From: Terriglobales bacterium
GTDB lineage: Bacteria > Acidobacteriota > Terriglobia > Terriglobales > Acidobacteriaceae
Assembly (NCBI GenBank): GCA_035691485.1
Contig: DASSIZ010000013.1
Coordinates: forward strand, 62,001 to 126,000
Direction: 5' to 3'
Length of the DNA stretch: 64,000 bases
Part shown: piece after piece, positions 8,504 through 15,753 of the stretch
Position numbering within the stretch: position 1 is the first letter of the stretch
Layout: each line of letters starts with the position of its first letter
Position numbers and translations under genes: made by a program
Notes under the pieces: generated by a model
Seen by the model: only the letters and a program-made list of their open reading frames with translations
Database searches by the model: none
Told to the model about the DNA's origin: nothing

Positions 8504-8893
8504 TCAAGCAGCCGTCATCCTTGCACTCTCAAGGAACGACTTCAGGCCGGTTACTTCGTCCTCTTCGCAGTGCAGTACTGCGCTCAAGTGCGTCATGCGC
8601 AGCAGTTCGGCCACCCGTGCGGTTGCGTTGCAGACGCGGAATTCGCCCTCGTGGTTGTGCAGCGTGGTCATGCAGGCCACCAGCTCGCCCAGCCCAAAAC
8701 TGTCCACGTAGGTGACGTGACGCAGGTTGAACAGGACCTTCCGGCTGCCCTTCTCGACGATGTCTCGCACCACTGGGTGCAGACCCCGGCCGCCGTCAGG
8801 ACCGAAGGCTTGAGCGTCGCCGCGGCTGATGCGGCCGTCGAGATCGAGGACGGTAACCTCTCCCACCTTTCGGACGGTGTAGTTCACGCTCAT
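8504..8893 (-). CDS. STAS-domain anti-sigma factor antagonist
   Basis: A 129-residue stand-alone STAS domain of the SpoIIAA/RsbV type. The order is EVTVLDLDGRISRG, the helix PVVRDIVEKG, KVLFNLRHVTYVDSFGLGELV with the serine normally phosphorylated by an RsbW-type kinase (DS in YVDSFG), then FRVCNATARVAELLRMTHL. Such proteins sequester an anti-sigma factor when unphosphorylated. No kinase or sigma partner is adjacent, so it must work with a distant module. Confidence 0.92.
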   Translation of the reverse strand: MSVNYTVRKVGEVTVLDLDGRISRGDAQAFGPDGGRGLHPVVRDIVEKGSRKVLFNLRHVTYVDSFGLGELVACMTTLHNHEGEFRVCNATARVAELLRMTHLSAVLHCEEDEVTGLKSFLESARMTAA

Positions 8894-9074
8894 GGCAGTG
8901 ACTCCTTTGCCGCGGGCAGGACGTCCGCAGGCTGGCCACCCCGGATAGGCGCAAATTGTACGACGAAATGGGGTCCCCTTCCATGGCTAACGTTACCTGG
9001 CGGCTGGGCCTTTCGTGACGCGACGGCAGGAGGAACCGGGCCTAAAATCAAGCAATCATTGGGAGGAGAATGTC

Positions 9075-9383
9075 GTGCAAAGCCGCCGGTTTCCCCGCTA
9101 TCCCATCGACCGGCCCATAAACGCCACCGTTTACTGGGATGACCATCCCATACGGAAAATCCATGGCCGCGGATTCATGATCGGCCAAGGTGGTGTGGGC
9201 GCCAGGCTCACCGACGCGCTCTACATCGGCGAAATCGTCAAGCTGGAGATCCCTCCCATGCTCGCCATCTATGCCGCAGTGCGCAACAACCGCGGCACCG
9301 AGCATGGGTTCGAGTTCCTCTACTCGCGCGATGGGCAAAGACGCGCCGTGCAGCAGTTGTGCGCCATCGAAGAACAGAAGTAA
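9075..9383 (+). CDS. PilZ-like domain protein
   Basis: A 102-residue protein. I place the start at GTG 9075 because GGGAGGAG at 9061-9068 is ideally placed for it; an ATG at 9015 in the same frame has no such site. It opens with RRFPRYPIDRPINATV, a good PilZ RxxxR arm. The second PilZ signature reads FMIGQGGVGARL and lacks the serine of [D/N]xSxxG. The rest is short strands ending in a helix (RRAVQQLCAIEEQK). It is probably a PilZ relative in the c-di-GMP network, but ligand binding is uncertain. Confidence 0.75.
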   Translation: MQSRRFPRYPIDRPINATVYWDDHPIRKIHGRGFMIGQGGVGARLTDALYIGEIVKLEIPPMLAIYAAVRNNRGTEHGFEFLYSRDGQRRAVQQLCAIEEQK

Positions 9384-9400
9384 CCCGCTGCTGCCCGCCA

Positions 9401-9781
9401 TTACCGCGTCGCCACGTTGCTCAGCGGGTATTTCTTTTCGCGCCAGTCGCGAATGCCGCCGTCCATTGAGATTACGTTGGTGTAGCCCATCTTCTGCAAA
9501 TTATCGGCGGCCAGGGCGGAGCGAAAGCCGCCGCCGCAGTAGAGCACGATTTCCGTGCTCGGGTCCGGCACCTTGGCCTCGATGTCCCGCTCGATGATCC
9601 CCTTGCCCAGGTGAATCGCGCCGGGGAGATGGTCCTTGGCGTATTCGCTCTCTTCGCGCACGTCCACGATGGTTAGGCGTTCGCCGCGGTCGAGCCGGCT
9701 CTTGATTGCGTCGACGGTGGTTTCACGCACGCGCTTTTTGGCGTCGTTGACGATCTGCAGGAATCGCGGTGAATGTTGCAT
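9401..9781 (-). CDS. Single-domain rhodanese-like protein
   Basis: A 126-residue protein: an N-terminal helical lead (residues 1-20), then a rhodanese domain with LTIVDVREESEYAKDHLPGAIHL, the strand EIVLYCGGG and the active-site loop CGGGFRS (Cys at about residue 82), then LQKMGYTNVISMDGGIRDW. The catalytic cysteine and the arginine of the loop are present, so persulfide transfer is plausible. It lies near selD on the same strand with a plus gene between them; a role in selenium or sulfur delivery is possible but unproven. Confidence 0.92.
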   Translation of the reverse strand: MQHSPRFLQIVNDAKKRVRETTVDAIKSRLDRGERLTIVDVREESEYAKDHLPGAIHLGKGIIERDIEAKVPDPSTEIVLYCGGGFRSALAADNLQKMGYTNVISMDGGIRDWREKKYPLSNVATR

Positions 9782-9811
9782 CCCGGAATTGTAAATTTGA
9801 AACGCGAAAAT

Positions 9812-9842
9812 TTGAAATTTGTAAATCGCTCTTGGCTACAAT
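9812..9842 (+). promoter_or_regulatory. Candidate promoter directly abutting the DinB-type gene
   Basis: TTGAAA (9812-9817) and TACAAT (9837-9842) are 19 bases apart. The initiation point predicted about 7 bases past the -10 box falls on the ATG at 9849, so the mRNA may be leaderless. No ribosome site precedes that ATG. The long spacer is a weakness. Confidence 0.45.
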
Positions 9843-9848
9843 GTGCGC

Positions 9849-10388
9849 ATGGGCACCGCATCTGCCATTCCCGACCTCAGTTATCCCATCGGCAAGTTCA
9901 ACTACGAAGGCCCCTATAGCGAAGATCAGCGACAGCATTTCATCAACGAAATCGCGGCCTGCCCGGAGCGCCTGCGCGGGGCCGTACACAACCTGCGGGA
10001 ATCGCAACTCGACACGCCGTACCGCCCGGGTGGATGGACCGTGCGGCAGGTGGTCCACCACTTGCCCGACAGCCACATGAACGCTTTCATCCGCTTCAAG
10101 CTGGCGCTGACCGAGCCCAACCCCACCATCAAACCCTACGACGAAAAAGAGTGGGCCAAGCTGGCGGATGTGCAGGTGCCGATTGAGACATCGCTGGTGT
10201 TGCTGGAGGCGGTGCACCATCGCTGGCTCGCGGTACTGCGCTCGATGACGCCCATCCAGTTCGAATTCAAGTTGAAGCACCCGGAGCTTGGCCAGCTCGA
10301 CCTTGACCGCCTGCTCGGAATGTACGCGTGGCACGGCAAACATCACGTGGCGCACATCATGAGCTTGCGAAAGAGAATGGGCTGGTAG
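9849..10388 (+). CDS. DinB/YfiT family metal-dependent protein
   Basis: A 179-residue four-helix protein. It matches YfiT-like members from the N-terminus (DLSYPIGKFNYEGPYS...RQHFINEIAACPERLR). Metal-ligand histidines are visible: RQVVHHLPDSHMNAF at about 65-79 and YAWHGKHHVAHIMSLRKRMGW at the end. The family contains metal-dependent hydrolases and thiol transferases such as bacillithiol transferase; the substrate here is unknown. An upstream in-frame GTG (9843) is an alternative start. Divergent from the rhodanese gene across a 67-base AT-rich spacer. Confidence 0.9.
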   Translation: MGTASAIPDLSYPIGKFNYEGPYSEDQRQHFINEIAACPERLRGAVHNLRESQLDTPYRPGGWTVRQVVHHLPDSHMNAFIRFKLALTEPNPTIKPYDEKEWAKLADVQVPIETSLVLLEAVHHRWLAVLRSMTPIQFEFKLKHPELGQLDLDRLLGMYAWHGKHHVAHIMSLRKRMGW

Positions 10389-10445
10389 CAGAGAAGGCCG
10401 GTGGCGAGGGGCTAATAGCAAAGGTAGTGGCCAGGCGGCAGTGGC

Positions 10446-11528
10446 TTACGCAATCACTGCTATCAGGGGTGTGGTGCGCGGGAGGACCTCGCCGATCAAA
10501 GCGGCGGGGATTTTTTTTGCGCGCAGGGCGGCGAGGAGAGCGTCCGCGACAGAGGCGGTAGCGGAGATGAGCAGGCCGCCGGCGGTCTGCGGGTCAAAGA
10601 GCAGAGTACGGACGTCGGCGGGAATGTCGACGTCGAATTCGGCGCAGCATTCCGCGAAGTCGCGATTGTTTTTGAGTCCGCCCGGAATGAAGCCGGCGCG
10701 GGCGCAATCGAGTGCGCCCGGGAGAAGCGGGACGGCCGAGGCGCTGACGCGGAGCGAGACGTCGCTGGCGAGCGCCATCTCGCGGGCGTGGCCGATGAGT
10801 CCGAAGCCGGTGATGTCGGTAAGGGCGTGGACGGCGTCGTTGCGATGGTCGATGGCAGCTTTGTCGACTTTGAAATTCGTGATCACCTCCGCGGCGGCCT
10901 TGTTCAGCGTGGTCATGGACATGATGGCGGCGGAGATCCAGGAGCCCTCGGCCTTCTGCTTCTTGATGGCGGTGGAGATGACGCCGGTCCCGAGCGGTTT
11001 GGTGAAGATGAGCTTATCGCCGGCACGGGCGCCGGAGTTGGCGAGGACACGGTCGGGGTGGATGGTGCCGGTGACAGCGTAGCCAAACTTGAGTTCGTCG
11101 TCACGAATGGAGTGGCCGCCGACGATGGTGCAGTCGGCTTCCATCATCTTGTTGAGGCCGCCGGCGAGGATGCGCTCGAGGACGTCGAGATCGCCCTTGT
11201 CGGGAAAGCAGACGAGAGTGAGCGCGCTGAGCGGGCGCCCGCCCATGGCGTAGACGTCGCTGAGGGCGTTGGTGGCGGCGATCTGGCCGAAGGTGTAAGG
11301 ATCGTCAACGATGGGGGTGAAGAAATCCACGGTCTGAACGAGGGCGAGGTCAGGGGAAATTTTGTACACGCCGGCGTCGTCGGCTTTGTCGAAGCCGACC
11401 AGGACGTTCGCGTCTTGTTGCCGGGCTAATTTCCCAAGCACCGCGTCCAGCGCCGCCGGACTCAGCTTGGAAGCTCAACCCGCGGCTTTGACCGCTTCCG
11501 TCAGACGAATTGGCTTGGCATCAGCCAT
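10446..11528 (-). CDS. selD: Selenide, water dikinase with in-frame selenocysteine codon
   Basis: SelD makes selenophosphate from selenide and ATP, the selenium donor for Sec-tRNA and selenouridine. Read from the ATG at 11528 the frame gives MADAKPIRLTEAVKAAG, then TGA (11477-11475), then ASKLSP, then a complete SelD body of 360 residues in all. The TGA sits exactly where SelD has its catalytic Cys or Sec (AAG-[C/U]-x-x-KL). ATP-site elements follow: GFDKADDAGV, VDFFTPIVDDPY, ATNALSDVYAMGG, IVGGHSIRD, HALTDITGFGLIGH and FDPQTAGGLL. A caller that stops at TGA would begin at GTG 11441 and lose the N-terminus. Starting at 11528 restores it. No clear ribosome site precedes 11528. Confidence 0.93.
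11431..11477 (-). promoter_or_regulatory. SECIS-like hairpin directly after the selD UGA
   Basis: Read on the minus strand from the UGA (11477-11475): a lower stem UUCCAAGC (11472-11465) pairs with GCUUGGGAA (11439-11431, one bulge). An upper stem GUCCGGC (11461-11455) pairs with GCUGGAC (11451-11445) around a GGC loop. Bacterial SECIS elements lie within the coding sequence immediately 3' of the UGA at about this distance. I have not verified the SelB-binding loop bases; the 3-base loop is smaller than in E. coli fdhF. Confidence 0.65.
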
Positions 11529-11536
11529 GCAGAGAT

Positions 11537-11566
11537 TTAACCACAGAGGCACTGAGGCCGCTGAGG
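11537..11566. repeat. CTCTGTGGTTAA-type dispersed repeat, copy upstream of selD
   Basis: Read on the minus strand it is CCTCAG..CCTCAGTGCCTCTGTGGTTAA, ending 9 bases before the selD ATG. It belongs with copies at 11727-11745, 13863-13883 and 13949-13995. Confidence 0.6.
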
Positions 11567-11726
11567 GAAGATTTGCCGTGGGCGGTGCGCCCGCGTCGGC
11601 GGAGATTTCAGGTCCGATTCCTCTCCTTGAGACCAGACAGACTGTCCTGCTCGTCTCCGGCGACGTCCTCCTGTGGATCGGTTTTCCGGCCGCACTGATC
11701 CTGGGCTCGCGTTAGCACAACCCTTT

Positions 11727-11745
11727 TCCTCTGTGGCTAACCACG
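11727..11745. repeat. CTCTGTGGCTAA-type dispersed repeat
   Basis: TCCTCTGTGGCTAACCAC lies just past the stop codon of the M13 peptidase gene (which reads on the minus strand and ends at 11749). The CTCTGTGGCTAA core is shared with the copies near 13.9 kb. Confidence 0.6.
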
Positions 11746-11748
11746 GGG

Positions 11749-13827
11749 TTACCAGACGCGGCAGGCGTTTTGGCGGACCATGGGCTGGCCGGGTTTGCAG
11801 CCGAAGGCCTGCCGGAATTCCGGCATATTGGAAACCACGTTGTTGACGCGGAAGACGGGCAGCGAGTGCGGGTTGGTGACGATGAGGGTGCGTGCGATTT
11901 CAGGCCGAATGTTGTAGCAGGACTCAAACGCATGGGCGAGGAAGAAACGCTGGCGCGGGGTGACCCCGTCGGATTCTTTGTCGTCGATCGACTTGCCCTT
12001 CTCTTTATATAGCTTTTCCAGCGCCATAAAGGCGAGGCGAGTGCCGCCGTTGTCGGCGGTGTCTTCGCCCTGCGTCAGCTTGCCGTTCTGCTTGACGCCG
12101 GTGCCGGGAACTTCGGCCGTGTATTGCTCGGCGATGCAGGCGCCGCGCTGCTCGTAAGCCTGCGCGTCCTGCGGCGTCCACCAGTCGCTGAGATTGCCCT
12201 TGGCGTCGAACTTGCGCCCCTGGTCATCGAAGCCGTGCGTGATCTCGTGGCCGACCACGGTGGCGATGGCGCCGTAGTTGACGGCATCGTCGAGCGCGGG
12301 ATCGAAAAATGGAGGCTGCAGAATGCCGGCGGGAAAGTTGATGGTGTTGAGCTGGGGATCGTAGTAGGCGTTGATGGTGGGCGGAGTCATGGTCCACTCG
12401 GCGCGGTCGACGGGCTTGCCAATCTTGTCGAGCTGGCGGTGAAACTCGAAGGCGGTGGCCTGCGCCACGTTGTCGGACCAGCTGCCGGGCGTGATCTTCA
12501 CCGCCGAGTAATCGCGCCAGCGGTTGGGATATCCAATTTTGTCCTCGATGGCGTGAAGCTTGGTTTCCGCCTGCTGCTTGGTGGCAGCAGTCATCCAGTC
12601 AATCTGCTGGATGTCGCGGCCCAGCGCCGCCTCGACGTTTTTCACCATGGCGCTGGTGCGCTGCTTGCTCTCGGGCGGGAATGCCTTGTCTACGTAAGCT
12701 TGACCGAGGGCCTCGCCAAGATCGCGATCGGCGGCGCGCACACAACGGCGCCAGCGCGGCTGCAGCTGCTGCGCGCCGGTCAGAGTGCGGCCGTAGAAAT
12801 CGAAATTCTCTTCCACGAAGGGCTGGCTGAGGTAGGGAGCGTGCTGGGAGATCGTCCACCAGCGCAGGTAGGCTTTCCAGGCCGGCAGCGGCTCGGACTT
12901 GAGGAGCTGCTGCAGGGCGGTGAAGAACCCCGGCTCACTGACGACGTAGTGTTGGGGGGCAGGAGCCCCGACAAGTTTGAAGTACTCGGCGAAATTGAAC
13001 GAGGGCGTCATCGCCTTCACCTGGGCGAGGGTCATGACGTGGTAAATGTTTTTTGGATCGCGACGTCGGACCGGATCCATGGCGGCGCGGGCCATCGCGG
13101 TTTCCATTTTCATGATGGCGGCCGTGTCGGAAGCAGCCTGTGCCGCTGGTTCGCCGGCGAGGGTCAACATCTTCTGAATGTGTTGCTGGTATTTGCCGCG
13201 GGCTTCCTTCAAGCGAGGATTGTCTTCGAGGTAGTAATCGCGGCCGGGCATGCCCATGCCGCCCTGATCAACCAAGGCGACGACCAGGGTGGCGTCGGCA
13301 AGGTCCTGAGTCTGTCCGAAACCGAAGACGGGAGCGTTGGTCTGGGTGCTGCCCGCGTCCCAGGCAGCGGGGGCGGAGAGATGAAGGCGCGCCAGCACGG
13401 GAGCAAGCTGCGAGATAGAACGCAGGTTGTCAATGGCGTCGAGGAGGGGCTGGATGGGCTTGAGCGCGGCGGCGTTGGCGCCGGATTCGTCCATGCAGGC
13501 GGTCCAGTAGTCGCCAATCTTTTGCTGGATGGCAGAACGGTTCGGCGAAGGCTGTGAGGCTTGCACCAGCGTGTCGCGGAGCACGGTCTCATTCCAGATC
13601 TGAAGGTTCGAACTGGAGCCCCAGGCGGCCTGGTCGGCGGGAATGGGATTCGCCGCTTGCCACTTCGAGCAGACGTACTTGTAGAAGTCGGTGCAGGCGT
13701 CCAGCGAGGGGTCCACTTCGTCGACGCTGAAGTGGTTGAGCTTCGGGGGTGGCGGCCCGGCGGACGGCGTCTGCGCAAAAAGGCTGAAGGAGAGCAGGAC
13801 GAAGACAACGGCGGTGAGAAAGCGCAT
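11749..13827 (-). CDS. M13 family zinc metallopeptidase (neprilysin/PepO-like), exported
   Basis: A 692-residue peptidase. The start at 13827 gives a signal peptide (FLTAVVFVLLSFSLFAQ) with GGAG six bases upstream. The N-terminal helical domain starts with the family's DPSLDACTDFYKYVCSKW. The zinc site is HEITH at about residue 528 (TVVGHEITHGFDDQG). The third ligand region reads GEDTADNGG where most members have GENIADNGG; its Glu and Asp are kept. The protein ends CRVW, the usual C-terminus. It should cleave oligopeptides in the periplasm. It is upstream of selD on the same strand but 220 bases away with repeats between, so probably not one operon. Confidence 0.95.
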   Translation of the reverse strand: MRFLTAVVFVLLSFSLFAQTPSAGPPPPKLNHFSVDEVDPSLDACTDFYKYVCSKWQAANPIPADQAAWGSSSNLQIWNETVLRDTLVQASQPSPNRSAIQQKIGDYWTACMDESGANAAALKPIQPLLDAIDNLRSISQLAPVLARLHLSAPAAWDAGSTQTNAPVFGFGQTQDLADATLVVALVDQGGMGMPGRDYYLEDNPRLKEARGKYQQHIQKMLTLAGEPAAQAASDTAAIMKMETAMARAAMDPVRRRDPKNIYHVMTLAQVKAMTPSFNFAEYFKLVGAPAPQHYVVSEPGFFTALQQLLKSEPLPAWKAYLRWWTISQHAPYLSQPFVEENFDFYGRTLTGAQQLQPRWRRCVRAADRDLGEALGQAYVDKAFPPESKQRTSAMVKNVEAALGRDIQQIDWMTAATKQQAETKLHAIEDKIGYPNRWRDYSAVKITPGSWSDNVAQATAFEFHRQLDKIGKPVDRAEWTMTPPTINAYYDPQLNTINFPAGILQPPFFDPALDDAVNYGAIATVVGHEITHGFDDQGRKFDAKGNLSDWWTPQDAQAYEQRGACIAEQYTAEVPGTGVKQNGKLTQGEDTADNGGTRLAFMALEKLYKEKGKSIDDKESDGVTPRQRFFLAHAFESCYNIRPEIARTLIVTNPHSLPVFRVNNVVSNMPEFRQAFGCKPGQPMVRQNACRVW

Positions 13828-13862
13828 CGGAGGCTCCATTCGTCGAAACGGGATTATACGTG

Positions 13863-13883
13863 GGCTGTGGCTAACTACGGGCG
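13863..13883. repeat. Dispersed repeat GTGGCTAACTACGGGCGCG
   Basis: GCTGTGGCTAACTACGGGCGCG lies upstream of the M13 peptidase start. The same string occurs again at about 13975-13995. Confidence 0.6.
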
Positions 13884-13948
13884 CGTAACGCATACCTGAA
13901 TGAATGGACGCACTGGCACGGCGAACGTCAGGCCAAGTGAAGGTCATT

Positions 13949-13995
13949 TCTCTGTGTCCTCTGTGGCTAACTACTGTGGCTAACTACGGGCGCGG
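13949..13995. repeat. Double copy of the CTCTGTGGCTAA repeat reaching into der
   Basis: CTCTGTGTCCTCTGTGGCTAACTAC is followed directly by TGTGGCTAACTACGGGCGCGG. The last part encodes the final residues of Der (TRARS) and its TAG stop (13982-13980), so the stop codon of der is supplied by the repeat. Confidence 0.65.
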
Positions 13996-15575
13996 GTTTT
14001 GATGATGATGGGTGTGCCGAAAAAACCGAAGGCGCGGCGGATCTGGTTTTCCAGGAAGCGCTCGTAGGAAAAATGCAATTTGACGGCGCGGTCGGTGAAG
14101 AGGACGAAGGTGGGCGGCGAGGTGCCGGCCTGGGTCATATAGAGAATTTTGACGCGGCGCGAGTAGGGAACCGAGGCGCGGTCGAAGTCGATGCTCTGCA
14201 CGAAGCGGTTCATGGCGGCAGTGGGAATACGCTTGCGGCGTTCGGCGGCGACCTGCGCGACGAGATCAAAAATCTTCTCCACATTCGTGCCGGCCTTGGC
14301 GGAAACGAAAACGACGGGGGAGTAGTCGAGAAATTTCAGCTGGTGGCGAAGTTCCTCCTCGTAAATCTTGCGGTCGGCGGGCTTGTGCCCGTTATCGCTG
14401 CCGGCGCGAGCGGCGATGCGGGCGTTCATGCTGCCGCGACGGAACTGCACGCCACCGCGATGGCGCGTGGTGGCGCGGCGCGCGCGCTCATCTTCTTTCT
14501 TGGCGACCAGGTCCCACTTGTTGACGACGACGATGACGGAGCGCCCGCTCTCATGAGCGTAACCGGCGATAGTAGCGTCGAGCGCGGTGACGCCTTCGGC
14601 CGCGTCGATGATGAGCAGGGCGATGTCGGCGGCTTCGAGGTGCTTGCGCGCCATGACCACGGAAAGCTTTTCCGCGACCAGGTTGGTCTTGCCTTTGCGG
14701 CGGATGCCGGCCGTATCGATGAAGCGGTAGGCGTGGCCGTCGCGTTCCACCAGTTCGTCGACCGCATCGCGCGTAGTGCCGGGCATGGGAGAGACGATGG
14801 CACGATCGGTGGCGGTGAGCGTGTTCAGCAGCGTGGACTTGCCGACGTTGGGACGTCCGATGATGGCGACGCGGGTCTCGCGTTCAGAAAGATTTATCCC
14901 GGAGGGCGCGGAGGAAAGGATTTCTTCCTCTGGCTGCGGTGCAACTTCGGATATGGAATCTTGTGGAGTGCTTTTCTTGAACTGCTGCTCTGTGCTCTCA
15001 GTGGCTGGTTTCGCGGATCGCGAGTCACGGGTCGAAGACCCCTGCCACACGGTTTCGGGCAATTTCTGAATGATGGCGTCGAGCAGGTCGGCGACGTTGA
15101 GGCCGTGCTCGGCGGAGATGGCGAAAAGGTTTCGAATGCCGAGGCGGCGGAAATTCTCCGCGGCTGCCTCGAGCTTGGGAGTGTCGATTTTGTTGACCGC
15201 GAGAAACAGCGGTTTGCCGCCGCGAATGAGCATGCGCGCCAGGTCGATGTCAGGGGAGACAAGCTCGGTGCGGCCGTCGACGACGAGAACGATGGCGTCG
15301 GCTTCATCAAGCGCGACCCGGGCCTGGCGAAAAATTTCCGCCGGGATGAGTTCCTTGTCGTCGGGAATGATGCCGCCGGTGTCGATGACGCGCAGGCGGC
15401 GTCCGTTCCATTCCGTCTCGCCGTAGAGGCGGTCGCGGGTGATGCCGGGCTCGTCGGTGACGATGGCGCGGCGGCGCCCGATGAGCTTGTTGAAGAGCGT
15501 GGATTTGCCCACGTTAGGGCGGCCGACGATGGCGAGGGTCGGGAGGTGGGCGGCGGATTGGGAGGCATGAGGCAC
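13980..15575 (-). CDS. der: GTPase Der (EngA), ribosome assembly
   Basis: Der has two GTPase domains in tandem and a KH-like C-terminal domain and is needed for 50S maturation. G1 domain: GRPNVGKSTLFN at about residue 16, DTGG, NKID. G2 domain: GRPNVGKSTLLN, DTAGIRRKGK, NKWD. The KH domain follows from about residue 440. I use GTG 15575 as start because the G1 strand begins 12 residues later and the upstream frame is AT-rich repeat sequence; no strong ribosome site is seen. At 531 residues it is longer than the usual 440-490. The extra length is a 50-odd-residue linker between G1 and G2 and an Arg/Gly-rich insert just after NKWD. Confidence 0.95.
   Translation of the reverse strand: MPHASQSAAHLPTLAIVGRPNVGKSTLFNKLIGRRRAIVTDEPGITRDRLYGETEWNGRRLRVIDTGGIIPDDKELIPAEIFRQARVALDEADAIVLVVDGRTELVSPDIDLARMLIRGGKPLFLAVNKIDTPKLEAAAENFRRLGIRNLFAISAEHGLNVADLLDAIIQKLPETVWQGSSTRDSRSAKPATESTEQQFKKSTPQDSISEVAPQPEEEILSSAPSGINLSERETRVAIIGRPNVGKSTLLNTLTATDRAIVSPMPGTTRDAVDELVERDGHAYRFIDTAGIRRKGKTNLVAEKLSVVMARKHLEAADIALLIIDAAEGVTALDATIAGYAHESGRSVIVVVNKWDLVAKKEDERARRATTRHRGGVQFRRGSMNARIAARAGSDNGHKPADRKIYEEELRHQLKFLDYSPVVFVSAKAGTNVEKIFDLVAQVAAERRKRIPTAAMNRFVQSIDFDRASVPYSRRVKILYMTQAGTSPPTFVLFTDRAVKLHFSYERFLENQIRRAFGFFGTPIIIKTRARS
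14988..15010. repeat. Repeat-like sequence inside the der linker
   Basis: CTCTGTGCTCTCAGTGGCTGG inside der closely resembles the CTCTGTGTCCTCTGTGGCTAA repeat at 13949. It encodes part of the extra linker between the two GTPase domains. Confidence 0.45.
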
Positions 15576-15576
15576 A

Positions 15577-15665
15577 GAAATTTGCAATTGGAAATTTGAA
15601 AATTGGTAATTGGTGCGTTTGCGTCGGGCAGATTTCAAATTCTCAAATTTCCAATTTCAAATCTT
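15577..15665. repeat. AT-rich AAATTTGAAATTTG-type repeat tract
   Basis: Several imperfect inverted copies of CAATTTCCAAATTTGAAA lie between der and the dinG-like gene. A similar tract is at 9787-9828. They form long A/T hairpins and may hold the divergent promoters. Confidence 0.55.
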
Positions 15666-15753
15666 CCAGCAGCTATTATAAGGAAGCGCCTCCGGCTCGT
15701 TCGAGGTCCTTCGCTCGGTCGCCAATTCATTCAGTCCGGTGGCCTCGCTCAGG

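Noticed and set aside
11475-11477. Reading the selD TGA as a pseudogene or frameshift
   Set aside because: The frame is intact on both sides, the UGA is at the exact catalytic position and a SECIS-like hairpin follows.
11570-11640. Possible tRNA-Sec near selD (CAGGTCCGATTCCTC looks like a T arm)
   Set aside because: No matching acceptor stem or UCA anticodon arm can be formed on either strand.
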